NCBI GenBank assembly: GCA_023434015.1
Contig: JAEYTM010000176.1
Location: 1-15,150, forward strand
Origin: Pseudomonadota bacterium
Lineage (GTDB): Bacteria > Pseudomonadota > Alphaproteobacteria > Caulobacterales > Caulobacteraceae
Reading direction: 5' to 3'
DNA length: 15,150 nt
In this document: positions 1-7,365 of the stretch, one piece after another
How the letters are laid out: every line of letters starts with the position of its first letter
Numbering within the stretch: the first letter of the stretch is position 1
Translations under genes and position numbers: made by a program
The notes under the pieces: generated by a model
Database searches by the model: none
What the model saw: the letters and a program-made list of their open reading frames with translations, nothing else
Told to the model about the DNA's origin: nothing

Positions 1-499
1 GAGCGGGCGGCGGCGGCGGGGGCGGCGGATAGGCCGGCTGCAGCGGCGTGCGGCTGCCGGGCTGGTCGACACGGGTGCGGTAGATCTGGCCCGCGCCCGG
101 GGTCGAGTACTTGGCCAGCGCCTTACCGGTGCGCGGATCGCAGGCGATGATCAGGCGGTTGTAGGTCGAGCCGATCCAGCAGACCCCGTCGTCGGCGATG
201 CCGATGCCGCTGGCCGACAGGGCGCCTTCCGCCTGGAACTGGCGGATCAGCTGGCCGGTCTCGGGGCGCACGATGCTGACGGTGTTGCCGGGGCTCTGGT
301 CGATGATCCAGAAGCCTTCCGAGGTCAGGTCCATGCCGTTCGGGTGCGGGGTCGGGGTCTTGTAGACCACCTCGACCGGGCCCGAGCTGCGGGTGCGGAT
401 CCGGGACAGGTCCGGCAGCGCCGCGGCGGCGAGCTTGGGAAAGGCCAGGGCCGGGGCGGCCAGCGCCGCCATGGTGAGAAGCTGTCTGCGTTCGATCAT
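1..499 (-). CDS. Tat-exported beta-propeller (SMP-30/NHL-like), 3' end beyond window
   Basis: The N-terminal 166 residues are visible and the gene continues past the left edge. ATG at 499 is preceded by GAGGAC at a normal distance. The N-terminus carries twin arginines (MIERRQLLTMAAL) followed by an Ala-rich stretch to about residue 27, which reads as a Tat signal peptide, so the product is probably periplasmic. The rest shows repeated propeller strands: SEGFWIIDQ, a DDGVCWIGS blade, and the turn CDPRTGKAL. The segment YKTPTPHPNGMDL...GFWIIDQ aligns with FQSPPGLPNALAT...GLWIGEQ of the lipoprotein encoded just upstream, so the two are paralogues. It is third in the receptor-lipoprotein-propeller operon, 39 bases after the lipoprotein stop. 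An eight-proline run falls in a predicted loop near the window edge. The family includes SMP-30/gluconolactonase and streptogramin-lyase-like proteins; a catalytic role is not shown here. Confidence 0.8.
   Translation of the reverse strand, partial: MIERRQLLTMAALAAPALAFPKLAAAALPDLSRIRTRSSGPVEVVYKTPTPHPNGMDLTSEGFWIIDQSPGNTVSIVRPETGQLIRQFQAEGALSASGIGIADDGVCWIGSTYNRLIIACDPRTGKALAKYSTPGAGQIYRTRVDQPGSRTPLQPAYPPPPPPPPA
5..28 (-). repeat. Trinucleotide run encoding eight consecutive prolines
   Basis: Eight proline codons (six CCG, two CCC) in a row follow the residues QPAYP-type context in the first gene (residues about 158-165). The run appears as a GGC/CGG repeat on the plus strand. It lies between propeller blades, so it is probably a loop. 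Length variation by slippage is possible, and ribosome stalling on such a run would normally need elongation factor P. Confidence 0.7.
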
Positions 500-538
500 T
501 GTCGTGTCCTCTGTGAACCTGTGCGGCCAGGCCGCGCG

Positions 539-1420
539 TCAGATGAAGTCGATGCGGAAAATGCTGCCGGCGGTCGGGCTATCGTTGTTGGGCCAACCAG
601 GATGGATGCCGGCGTCGCAGCTGATGAGCTGACCGTTGTGCATGGCCAGGCCGTGCGGATCGGACGAGCCGGATTCGAATTCCACTTCTTCCAGCACCGC
701 GCCGGTGGCGGCGTCGTATTTGATGAGGCCCGCGTTGCCCTCGGAGAAGCTGCTGCTCTGGTTGCCCTTGATCATCCAGATGGCGCCATTGTCCCAGGCG
801 ATGTCGTGGTAGCGCGGCACCCCGATCGGAATCATGAATTCCGGGGTCCACGACTTGGCGTCGACCCGCAGGATGCCCTTCATCCGCGTCGAGACGATCC
901 AGAGCTTGCCCTCGTGATAGAGGCCGCCGTGGCAACCGCCGCCGTTGTCCGGGGCGCCGAGCGGGATCTGGCGGTGGCTGATCGTCCGCGAGTTCATGTC
1001 GGTCTGGAAGACGCCCTGCGGCGGGGCGTTGGCCATCATCCAGATGTAGCCGTCGCCGTAGGCCATGCCGCTGGTGTTGCGCGACTCGGTGACGACGGTC
1101 CGCAGGATCTTGCCGTTCCAGTCGACCAGCCAGGCGCGTTCGGCCAGGTCGGTCGGGGCCTCGACGCCGTACTGGCGGGCGAGGTCGCCGGACAGCTTCT
1201 GCTCGCCGATCCACAGGCCTTCCGGCGCGGTGGCGAGGGCGTTCGGCAGGCCCGGCGGGGACTGGAAGAGCACCGTCGTCTTGGCGTTCCGTTTCGGCAC
1301 CGAGCTAGCCGCTCCGCCAGCGGCGGGCGCGGCCGCCGGCGCGGCCTTCTCCCCGCGCGGCGCGCAGGCCCCGACCAGACCAAGGCCAAGACCAGCCAGC
1401 AGAAGATCTCGCTTGAGCAT
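539..1420 (-). CDS. Lipoprotein six-bladed-type beta-propeller (SMP-30/Vgb-like)
   Basis: This gene encodes a 293-residue lipoprotein. The signal is MLKRDLLLAGLGLGLVGAC with the lipobox VGA-Cys19. The residue after Cys is Ala rather than Asp, which by the usual rule favours outer-membrane sorting. Residues about 26-43 are an Ala/Pro linker. The rest is a run of propeller blades with W/Y-I-W cores (GLWIGEQ, GYIWMMA, GKLWIVS, GAIWMIK, GQLISCD). Successive blades carry His at matching inner positions: CHGG (His164), RYHD (His205) and DPHG (His256). This resembles the way SMP-30 and streptogramin-lyase-like propellers place ligands around the central pore. Cys163 and Cys268 could pair. The start at 1420 is preceded by a GGGGGGA ribosome site, and only 13 bases separate it from the receptor stop, so the two are co-transcribed. 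A SusD-like partner role or a lyase/lactonase activity are both possible; the substrate is unknown. Confidence 0.85.
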   Translation of the reverse strand: MLKRDLLLAGLGLGLVGACAPRGEKAAPAAAPAAGGAASSVPKRNAKTTVLFQSPPGLPNALATAPEGLWIGEQKLSGDLARQYGVEAPTDLAERAWLVDWNGKILRTVVTESRNTSGMAYGDGYIWMMANAPPQGVFQTDMNSRTISHRQIPLGAPDNGGGCHGGLYHEGKLWIVSTRMKGILRVDAKSWTPEFMIPIGVPRYHDIAWDNGAIWMIKGNQSSSFSEGNAGLIKYDAATGAVLEEVEFESGSSDPHGLAMHNGQLISCDAGIHPGWPNNDSPTAGSIFRIDFI

Positions 1421-1433
1421 CGACGTTCCCCCC

Positions 1434-4316
1434 TTAGAACCGGCTTCTCACGCCGAGCGAAACGACGCGCCCGATCGGATTGCCGGCATAGTTGTTGTAG
1501 CCGCTCGCCCCGTTGAAGAACGGCGGATCCTTGTCGAACAGGTTGGAGACATCGACGTACAGCTGGCTGTCGCCCAGGCGACCGCCCTCCGAGACCTGGT
1601 AGGAGACGTTGAGGTCGAAGGTGACGTTCGCCTTCACCGGGTCGCCGCCGCCGGCCGGCAGGCCTTCGGGGCTCAGCCGCACCGGGATGACGCTGGTCGA
1701 ACTCCAGTTGCGGTACTTGCTCGTGTAGTTGGCGAACAGGTCCGCCGCGAACGGCCCGCGTTCCCAGCCCAGGTGGGCCCGCGCCTGAGTCTTGATCGAG
1801 GCGAAGGTCTGGTTGAAGCCGGAAGTGCCCAGCACGCTGAAGATCGGCGCGCCTTCCCCGATCTGCTGATCGAACTTGAGGAAGTGGGTGGCCGAGCCGC
1901 CGATGGTGAAGGCGCCGGCGTCGGTGTCGAACCGGTACGAGCCGTTGAGGTCGAGGCCCTGGATGTCCAGGTTGACCACGTTGCGCTGCCAGAAGTTGTA
2001 GACGAAATAGACCGTCGCCGGCAGCACGCTGCCGATCGGCACCTTGCCGACTTCCGCGGCGATCTGCTCCTGGGTGGCCCCGCCCGGATAGATGCGCAGG
2101 AGGTGGTTGAGGGCGGCCGCGTTCACGCCGATGCCGGCGTTGGGCGAGGTCACCCCGCCCTTGAACTCGGCGTTGAACAGGGTCGCCGACAGGCGCAGGC
2201 CCGGCGCGAAGGTGGGCGCGAAGTCGGCGCCGACCGACCAGCTCTTGCCGGTCTGGGGCACGAGGCCGCGGTTGCCGCTGAGGATGTTGATGCCCTGGAC
2301 CGGCGAGGCGCCGATCACGCAGGTGACGGTGGCGTTGGCGCAGCCGGGCAGCTGGGTGACCTCGGGATAGCGCGCCACCGGCACGGTGATCTGGCCGCCG
2401 AAGGTGGTGTACTCCGACCCGACATAGAGGCCGTCCTTGTCGCCGAAGCTGGTCATCGGCGGAGCCACGAACGACTTCGACAGGTTGCCCCGCAGCTTGA
2501 AGCCTTCGACGATCTCCCAGTTGACGGCGAACTTGGGGTTCGTGGTCGAGCCGAACACGGCATAGGAATCGTAGCGACCGGCGACGTTCAGATCGAGGGC
2601 GCGGACGAACGGGATTTCCATGTCCGGCGCGATCACCGGCACGAAGATTTCGCCGTAGCCCGACTTCACCAGACGCTCGGTGAAGAAGTCGCGCCGCACC
2701 GAACCGCTGCTCACCGGCCCGGTGTTGTTCGGGCGGGTGACGTTGGAGGTCATCTCGTACTTGACGATCTCGGCGCCCACCGCGACGCGGACCTCGCCGG
2801 CCGGCAGGGTGAACAGCGAGCCGTCGATCGAGGCGCGGGCCTGCTGGATGGTGTTGATGTAGCGCAGGTAGGAGCGGTTATCGACCAGCCGGTCGCGCAT
2901 GGCCTGCGACGTCCGGTTGGCCGAGCCGGTGTTCCACACGTCGAGGGCGTTGTCCGCGGTCAGCGGCAGGCCGAGCACGATGGTGTTGGTGCCGGGGACC
3001 GACGGCGTCGTCAGGTTGCCGCCGGAATTGGTCGTGCCGTTCAGCCCCAGGAAGGCGCAGCTGCCGCAGACCTGGCCGATCTGTTCCGACCAGCTGTCGT
3101 CCCGGCCGGCCAGGCCGAGGAAGTTGGCCCGCCAGTTGTCGTTGATCCGGTATTCGACGCCGGCGGTGACATAGCCGCCGATGGCCGACAGTTCGCTGGT
3201 CGCGCCGGGGCCGAGCAGCTCGTCCGCCTGCCAGCGGATCGTCTGGGAGGCGGCCGTCGATCCGGGCGGATTGACATAGAAGGGATTGGCCTGCGGCCCG
3301 GTGCGGAAGACCGTCGCCTGGACGGCGCCGCGCGCCACCCGCTGCATGTTCTTGCGGTCGGAGTAGACGCCGTCGAGCGAGACGGTCAGCCGGTCCCCCA
3401 GCTCCTTCTCCAGCTTCACCATGGCGTTGTAGCGCCGCTCTTCCGGCAGGTGGTCGCCGTAGGCGGTGGCGTTGCAGTTGAAGTTGGTCGCGTTGTTGGC
3501 GACGCCGCTGGTCGCGGTCGGGCTGAGGAACACCAGGGACTGGCCGCCCGGCTGCACCGTCGCCGGGTAGCAGTTGAAGTTGTTGAAGTTGGTGCCGCCG
3601 CGGGCGCGCTGGTCGGGATTGAAGAAGTCGCGCGCGTCGCCCGCCAGGCTGCTGCGATAGGAATAGCCGAAGGCGACCATCGCCGAGGCGGTTTCCCAGG
3701 TCTCGCCGGCCAGCAGGCCAAGGTTGCGGGTGTCGTAGCCGTCGCCAAAGCCGACCTGGCCGGTGGCCTCCACGCCGCTGACCCGCTTGCGGGTGATGAA
3801 GTTGATGACGCCGGCGACGGCGTCGGAGCCGTAGGTCGAGGACGCGCCGTCGGCCAGCACCTCGACGCGCTCGAGCGCGATCGGCGGAAGGATGCTCGGA
3901 TCCGGCAGCGGGTGGCTGGTGCCGCCGATCGGCATGCGGTGGCCGTCGATCAGGATCAGGGTCGAGTTGCTGGCGCTTGAGCCCAGGCTGTGGATCGTCG
4001 GCGCGTAGTAGGAACTGCCCGCCATGGACCCCTGGCTGACGCCGGCGGTGTTGCTCAGCGCCGGCACGGTCTTGAGGATCTGCTGCAGGGTCTGGGCGCC
4101 GGTCTTCTCGATCTCGTCGCGGCTGACGGTCTGCAGGTCGGAGCCGACGGGCGCGACACCCCTCAGGCTGCTCCCCGTGACAACCACTTCGGTCAGGTCG
4201 ATGTCCTGGGCGAACGCCCCGCCGGCGCTCAGCGCCAGGGCCGAGGCCATGACCGCGACGGACGCGGCGTCCTTCAAGGGACGCCGGCCCACAGGGCGCA
4301 TCCGGATCGTCTGCAT
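1434..4316 (-). CDS. TonB-dependent outer-membrane receptor 1
   Basis: This 960-residue receptor takes up a bulky nutrient across the outer membrane using TonB energy. The start at 4316 (MQTIRM) is chosen because GGAGGA lies six bases upstream; an in-frame ATG at 4376 lacks this and would precede the signal peptide with a charged extension. Signal peptide is about residues 1-37 (AFA-Q). A TonB-box-like DLTEVVVTGS follows at 40-49. The plug (about 50-178) has LIDGHRM, the LERVEVLADGASSTYGSDAVAGVINFITR block, and then a 22-strand-type barrel ending in the expected C-terminal Phe (RSRF). FVAPP at about 616-620 is shared with the other two receptors. Three Cys pairs are seen (249/281, 417/420, 659/666), but the CPTGC pair of receptors 2 and 3 is missing; the same place reads IYPGGAT. 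It is first in the operon with the lipoprotein and the Tat propeller. Substrate unknown; at 960 residues it is longer than classical siderophore receptors (roughly 700). Confidence 0.93.
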   Translation of the reverse strand: MQTIRMRPVGRRPLKDAASVAVMASALALSAGGAFAQDIDLTEVVVTGSSLRGVAPVGSDLQTVSRDEIEKTGAQTLQQILKTVPALSNTAGVSQGSMAGSSYYAPTIHSLGSSASNSTLILIDGHRMPIGGTSHPLPDPSILPPIALERVEVLADGASSTYGSDAVAGVINFITRKRVSGVEATGQVGFGDGYDTRNLGLLAGETWETASAMVAFGYSYRSSLAGDARDFFNPDQRARGGTNFNNFNCYPATVQPGGQSLVFLSPTATSGVANNATNFNCNATAYGDHLPEERRYNAMVKLEKELGDRLTVSLDGVYSDRKNMQRVARGAVQATVFRTGPQANPFYVNPPGSTAASQTIRWQADELLGPGATSELSAIGGYVTAGVEYRINDNWRANFLGLAGRDDSWSEQIGQVCGSCAFLGLNGTTNSGGNLTTPSVPGTNTIVLGLPLTADNALDVWNTGSANRTSQAMRDRLVDNRSYLRYINTIQQARASIDGSLFTLPAGEVRVAVGAEIVKYEMTSNVTRPNNTGPVSSGSVRRDFFTERLVKSGYGEIFVPVIAPDMEIPFVRALDLNVAGRYDSYAVFGSTTNPKFAVNWEIVEGFKLRGNLSKSFVAPPMTSFGDKDGLYVGSEYTTFGGQITVPVARYPEVTQLPGCANATVTCVIGASPVQGINILSGNRGLVPQTGKSWSVGADFAPTFAPGLRLSATLFNAEFKGGVTSPNAGIGVNAAALNHLLRIYPGGATQEQIAAEVGKVPIGSVLPATVYFVYNFWQRNVVNLDIQGLDLNGSYRFDTDAGAFTIGGSATHFLKFDQQIGEGAPIFSVLGTSGFNQTFASIKTQARAHLGWERGPFAADLFANYTSKYRNWSSTSVIPVRLSPEGLPAGGGDPVKANVTFDLNVSYQVSEGGRLGDSQLYVDVSNLFDKDPPFFNGASGYNNYAGNPIGRVVSLGVRSRF

Positions 4317-4547
4317 TGCGCTTCCTCCAATTGGGCCGACCCGCTCTGGCGGCGGTGTTCGGCGTCCGCGCAGCACTGCCGGCGCGGGCGGCGACCGCGG
4401 GTGCGGTCAGAACCGGTCTGAAAAAACCTCTGCGTTTTCCCACCCCCAGGCGTCGATGGCCGCCGGATTGCTTTTGACGCTTCTGCAAAAAGCTGTTGTT
4501 TGTTGAGCGGACGGTCGCTGATGGCCGCACAGGCGTCAACCAAGCCC

Positions 4548-4564
4548 TTCTCATCTGATGAGAA
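4548..4564. promoter_or_regulatory. Perfect 17-bp palindrome, candidate operator
   Basis: TTCTCATC-T-GATGAGAA has two exact 8-base arms around a single central T. It lies roughly in the middle of the divergent region, 231 bases from the receptor 1 start codon and 186 from the first oxidoreductase start. No coding sequence overlaps it. A dimeric helix-turn-helix regulator is the most likely reader; the family cannot be named. Confidence 0.55.
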
Positions 4565-4706
4565 CGCCGAAGGTGACCGACGTTTACTGACCCGCGCCTT
4601 GTTTCAAGTCGGGAATTCGGTGTCGGCGACCGCCCGAAAACAGTGTTCGCCGCAAGCGTTTAGGGGCTTCCCCGCCCACACGCGCCGCGTGCTAGGCTGC
4701 CGCAAT

Positions 4707-4720
4707 TGATAGCGCTCCCA
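4707..4720 (+). promoter_or_regulatory. LacI-family-like operator box upstream of oxidoreductase operon
   Basis: TGATAGCGCTCCCA fits the general template TGNNAGCGCTNNCA at every fixed position. The AGCGCT core is a perfect palindrome and is typical of LacI-family operators; as I recall it, the xylose box of Caulobacter and Xanthomonas has the same core. The site is 30 bases upstream of the ATG at 4751 and just downstream of the only -10-like sequence, so bound protein could block transcription. The repressor gene is not in the window. Confidence 0.5.
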
Positions 4721-4750
4721 GAAGCGCTGCGATCGGGAAGGACGCGCGGG

Positions 4751-5890
4751 ATGGACGATGTCAGCAGGCGATCCCTGTTCGTGGCCGCGGGTGTGGCGGG
4801 CCTTGCGGCCCTGCCCGCCGCCGCCGCGGCCCAGGTGCGCAGGGAGGTGGCCTCCGGGCCTGAGCTGAAGCCGAGCCACAGGATCCGTTTCGGCGTGATC
4901 GGCCTCGATCACTACCACATCATGAGCATGACCGCGGCGGTGCGCCGGGGCGGCGGCGAACTGGTCGCCTTCCACGCCACCGATCCGAAGCAGATCGCCG
5001 ACTTCCGCCGACTGTTCGGCGACGTGAGGCTGGCGCGCAGCGAGGACGAGATCCTCGACGACCCGTCGATCCAGCTGATCGCCGGCGCTCCGGTCCCCGA
5101 CCAGCGCACGCCGCTGGGGATCCGCGCCATGCGGCGGGGAAAGGACTATCTGGCCGACAAGCCGGGGATCATCACCCTCGAGCAGCTCGCCGAGGTGCGC
5201 CGGACGGTGAAGGAGACCGGCCGCAAGTTCGCGATCATGTATTCCGAGCGGCTGGAGGTGCCGGCGGCGGTCAAGGCCGGCGAACTGGTCAAGGCCGGGG
5301 CCATCGGCAAGGTCGTTCAGACGGTCAATCTGGCGCCGCACCAGACCAACGCCCCCAACCGGCCGGCCTGGTTCTGGGACCCCGACCGCTATGGCGGCAT
5401 CCTGACCGACATCGGCTCGCATCAGGCCGACCAGTTTCTCTATTACACCGGCTCGAAGACCGCCAAGGTGGTGGCCGCCCAGGTCGGCAACATCGCCAAC
5501 CCCGACCATCCGCGCTTCCAGGACTTCGGCGACATGACCGTCACCGGCGACGGCGGCACCGGCTATATCCGCGTCGACTGGTACACGCCACGGGGCCTCG
5601 GGGTCTGGGGCGACGGGCGGCTCTTCATCCTCGGCACCGAGGGCTACATCGAGCTGCGCAAATACGTCGATCCGGCCGGCCGCCAGGGCGACAACCACCT
5701 GATCCTGGTGGACCGCACCCGCACCGTGCACATGGACTGCAGCCAGGTCCCCCTGCCCTTCGGCCCGCAGTTCGTCGCCGACATCGTGAACCGCACCGAT
5801 ACCGCCCAGGACCAGGAACAGGCGCTGCTGGCGGCCGAGCTGGTGCTCACCGCGCAGAAGAACGCCGACACCCTGCGCCTGACCGCCTGA
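4751..5890 (+). CDS. Tat-exported Gfo/Idh/MocA-family oxidoreductase A (atypical Rossmann motif)
   Basis: This gene encodes 379 residues. ATG at 4751 is preceded by GGAAGGA eight bases upstream, and the protein then begins with a clear Tat signal (MDDVSRRSLFVAAGVAG..., cleavage near residue 27). A TTG at 4706 would put 15 residues before the signal and is rejected. Residues 44-160 form the nucleotide-binding half, but the expected GxGxxG is replaced by GLDHYH (51-56), and the usual EKP is DKP (136-138). The C-terminal half has the family signature GGILTDIGSHQAD (215-227) with Asp220 and His224. Family members oxidise or reduce sugar hydroxyls with NAD(P), often keeping the cofactor bound, which would allow work in the periplasm as in Zymomonas glucose-fructose oxidoreductase. 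The next gene starts 23 bases downstream, so the pair forms an operon. The altered loop makes cofactor use uncertain. Confidence 0.88.
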   Translation: MDDVSRRSLFVAAGVAGLAALPAAAAAQVRREVASGPELKPSHRIRFGVIGLDHYHIMSMTAAVRRGGGELVAFHATDPKQIADFRRLFGDVRLARSEDEILDDPSIQLIAGAPVPDQRTPLGIRAMRRGKDYLADKPGIITLEQLAEVRRTVKETGRKFAIMYSERLEVPAAVKAGELVKAGAIGKVVQTVNLAPHQTNAPNRPAWFWDPDRYGGILTDIGSHQADQFLYYTGSKTAKVVAAQVGNIANPDHPRFQDFGDMTVTGDGGTGYIRVDWYTPRGLGVWGDGRLFILGTEGYIELRKYVDPAGRQGDNHLILVDRTRTVHMDCSQVPLPFGPQFVADIVNRTDTAQDQEQALLAAELVLTAQKNADTLRLTA

Positions 5891-5913
5891 CGTCGCCCGA
5901 CGGAGGAGCCGAC

Positions 5914-7305
5914 ATGACCACGAGCAAGACGACCAAGCCCGAGGCCGCCACCCGCCGCACCCTGCTGAAGGCCGGCCTCGCCGCCTCGTCGCTGGGCTTC
6001 CCGGCGATCGTGCCCTCGACGGTGTTCGGCCAGAACGCCCCGAGCAACCGGATCAATGTCGGCGCCATCGGCGTCGGCCGCATCTCGCGCATCCATGACC
6101 TGCCGGAGACCATGAAATACGACCACGCCCGGGTGGTGGCGGTCTGCGACGTCGACACGAAGCGGATGGCGGCGGGCCAGCGGCTGGTGAACGATTTCTA
6201 CGCCAGGCAGACCGGCCGCCCCTACGACGGGGTGCGGGCCTATGCCGACTATCGCGAACTGCTGGCCAACAAGGACATCGACGCGGTCCTGATCTCCACC
6301 CCGGACCATCAGCACGCCATCCCGGCGGCGCATGCGGTGCGGGCCGGCAAGGACGTCTACCTGCAGAAGCCGGCGTCCCTGACCGTCGCAGAGGGACGCT
6401 ACCTCGCCGACGTGGTCAAGGCGTCCGACCGCATCCTCCAGATCGGCTCCCAGCAGCGGTCATGGAAGCAGTTCCACCGGGCCTGCGAGCTGGTCCGCAA
6501 CGGCCGCATCGGCCAGCTGCGCCACGTCGAGGTCGGCCTGCCGGGCGACCCCTCGGGCCCCGAAGCGCCGCCAATGCCGGTTCCCGCCAACCTGGACTAC
6601 GACGCCTGGCTCGGCTCGACGCCGGAGGTCTATTACACCGAGATCCGGGTGCATCCGCAGGGCTCGCTGACCGACCGGCCGGGCTGGCTGCGCTGCGAAC
6701 AGTTCGGCGCCGGCATGATCACCGGCTGGGGCGCCCACCATGTCGACACCGCCCACTGGGGAATGGACATGGAGACCAGCGGCCCGGTGGAGGTCTGGGG
6801 CAAGGCGGAGTTCCCGACCAGCGGCCTGTGGGACGTGCACGGCCCGTTCGAGACCCACGCCGTCTACGCCAACGGCGTCACCATGACGATCTCCGGCGCC
6901 CTGCCCAACGGCATCAGGTTCATCGGCAGCGAGGGCTGGATCTTCGTCACCCGCGACGCCCCGGTGACGGCCAGCGACCCCAACGCCGGCCCGCCGGTCC
7001 CGCCGCTGACCTCGGACATCCCCGGCGTGCTGACCAGCGTCATCGGGCCCAACGAGGTCCGCCTGTACAGGAGCGAGGACCAGCACGGGAACTGGCTGGA
7101 CTGCATCCGCACCCGCCAGCCGCCGATCGCTCCGATCGAGGTGGGCCACCGCGCCTGCTCCACCTGCCTGGTGCACCACATCGCCATGCGCGCCGACCGC
7201 AAGCTCTACTGGGACCCGGCGACCGAGCGGTTCCGCAACGACGACGCGGCCAACGCCCTGCTCAGCCGCCCGCAGCGCGCCGGCCACGGCTTCGCCGACG
7301 CCTGA
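5914..7305 (+). CDS. Tat-exported Gfo/Idh/MocA-family oxidoreductase B
   Basis: This gene encodes 463 residues. ATG at 5914 follows CGGAGGAG at a normal distance. The Tat signal is TRRTLLKAG (13-21), with cleavage near residue 39 (VFG-Q). The Rossmann half shows GAIGVGRIS (50-58), the acidic VCDVD (77-81) expected to hold the cofactor ribose, STPDHQHA (128-135) and QKP (151-153) in place of EKP. The substrate half has GWGAHHVDTAHWGM (271-284), a His-His-Asp cluster usual in exported members of this superfamily. The C-terminus has the IEVGHRACSTC...RADRKLYWDP pattern also common in this branch. It is co-transcribed with oxidoreductase A and is not a recent copy of it. Some Tat-exported relatives are NAD-dependent glycosidases (GH109) that act by transient oxidation, so glycoside cleavage is an alternative to simple dehydrogenation. 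The substrate is not readable. Confidence 0.9.
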   Translation: MTTSKTTKPEAATRRTLLKAGLAASSLGFPAIVPSTVFGQNAPSNRINVGAIGVGRISRIHDLPETMKYDHARVVAVCDVDTKRMAAGQRLVNDFYARQTGRPYDGVRAYADYRELLANKDIDAVLISTPDHQHAIPAAHAVRAGKDVYLQKPASLTVAEGRYLADVVKASDRILQIGSQQRSWKQFHRACELVRNGRIGQLRHVEVGLPGDPSGPEAPPMPVPANLDYDAWLGSTPEVYYTEIRVHPQGSLTDRPGWLRCEQFGAGMITGWGAHHVDTAHWGMDMETSGPVEVWGKAEFPTSGLWDVHGPFETHAVYANGVTMTISGALPNGIRFIGSEGWIFVTRDAPVTASDPNAGPPVPPLTSDIPGVLTSVIGPNEVRLYRSEDQHGNWLDCIRTRQPPIAPIEVGHRACSTCLVHHIAMRADRKLYWDPATERFRNDDAANALLSRPQRAGHGFADA

Positions 7306-7318
7306 CGCAGGCAGCAGA

Positions 7319-7347
7319 AAGGCCGCCGGGACGGACCCGGCGGCCTT
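7319..7347. terminator. Bidirectional hairpin between convergent operons
   Basis: AAGGCCGCCGGG and CCCGGCGGCCTT form a perfect 12-bp stem around a five-base loop (ACGGA). It lies between the oxidoreductase B stop (7305) and the stop of the lactonase-like gene (7366), which converge here. Short T-rich stretches follow on both strands but neither is a strong T-tract, so termination in both directions is likely rather than proven. Confidence 0.8.
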
Positions 7348-7365
7348 CGCATTTCTCGCTCCGGC

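Larger units (their letters stand above)
4317..4750. promoter_or_regulatory. Divergent control region between receptor 1 and the oxidoreductases
   Basis: This 434-base gap has no convincing gene. It must contain the promoters for the leftward receptor operon and the rightward oxidoreductase operon. Symmetrical elements seen are GACCGC-N4-GCGGTC (4393-4408, possible leader hairpin), TCAGA-N5-TCTGA (4407-4421), a perfect 17-bp palindrome (4548-4564) and a LacI-like box (4707-4720). A GCTAGGCT sequence at 4691-4698 could be part of a rightward -10 region, but I see no matching -35. A leftward promoter could not be assigned with confidence. The TTGCATACAG element of receptors 2 and 3 is absent here. 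Confidence 0.6.

Noticed and set aside
1065..3980. Very long plus-strand open frame opposite receptor 1 (971 codons)
   Set aside because: It is rich in Arg, Ala, Gly and Val with no domain-like pattern, lacks a ribosome site, and lies opposite a clear receptor gene. High GC third positions keep the antisense frame free of stops.
4599..4609. CTTG-TTT-CAAG as an operator
   Set aside because: Arms are only four bases long, which is expected by chance in a region of this size.
4706..4750. Upstream TTG start for oxidoreductase A
   Set aside because: It would add 15 residues before the Tat signal, overlap the LacI-like box, and lacks a ribosome site; ATG 4751 has one.
4604..5731. Minus-strand open frame of 375 codons opposite oxidoreductase A
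   Set aside because: Low-complexity composition and no ribosome site; the plus strand has a Tat signal and family motifs.
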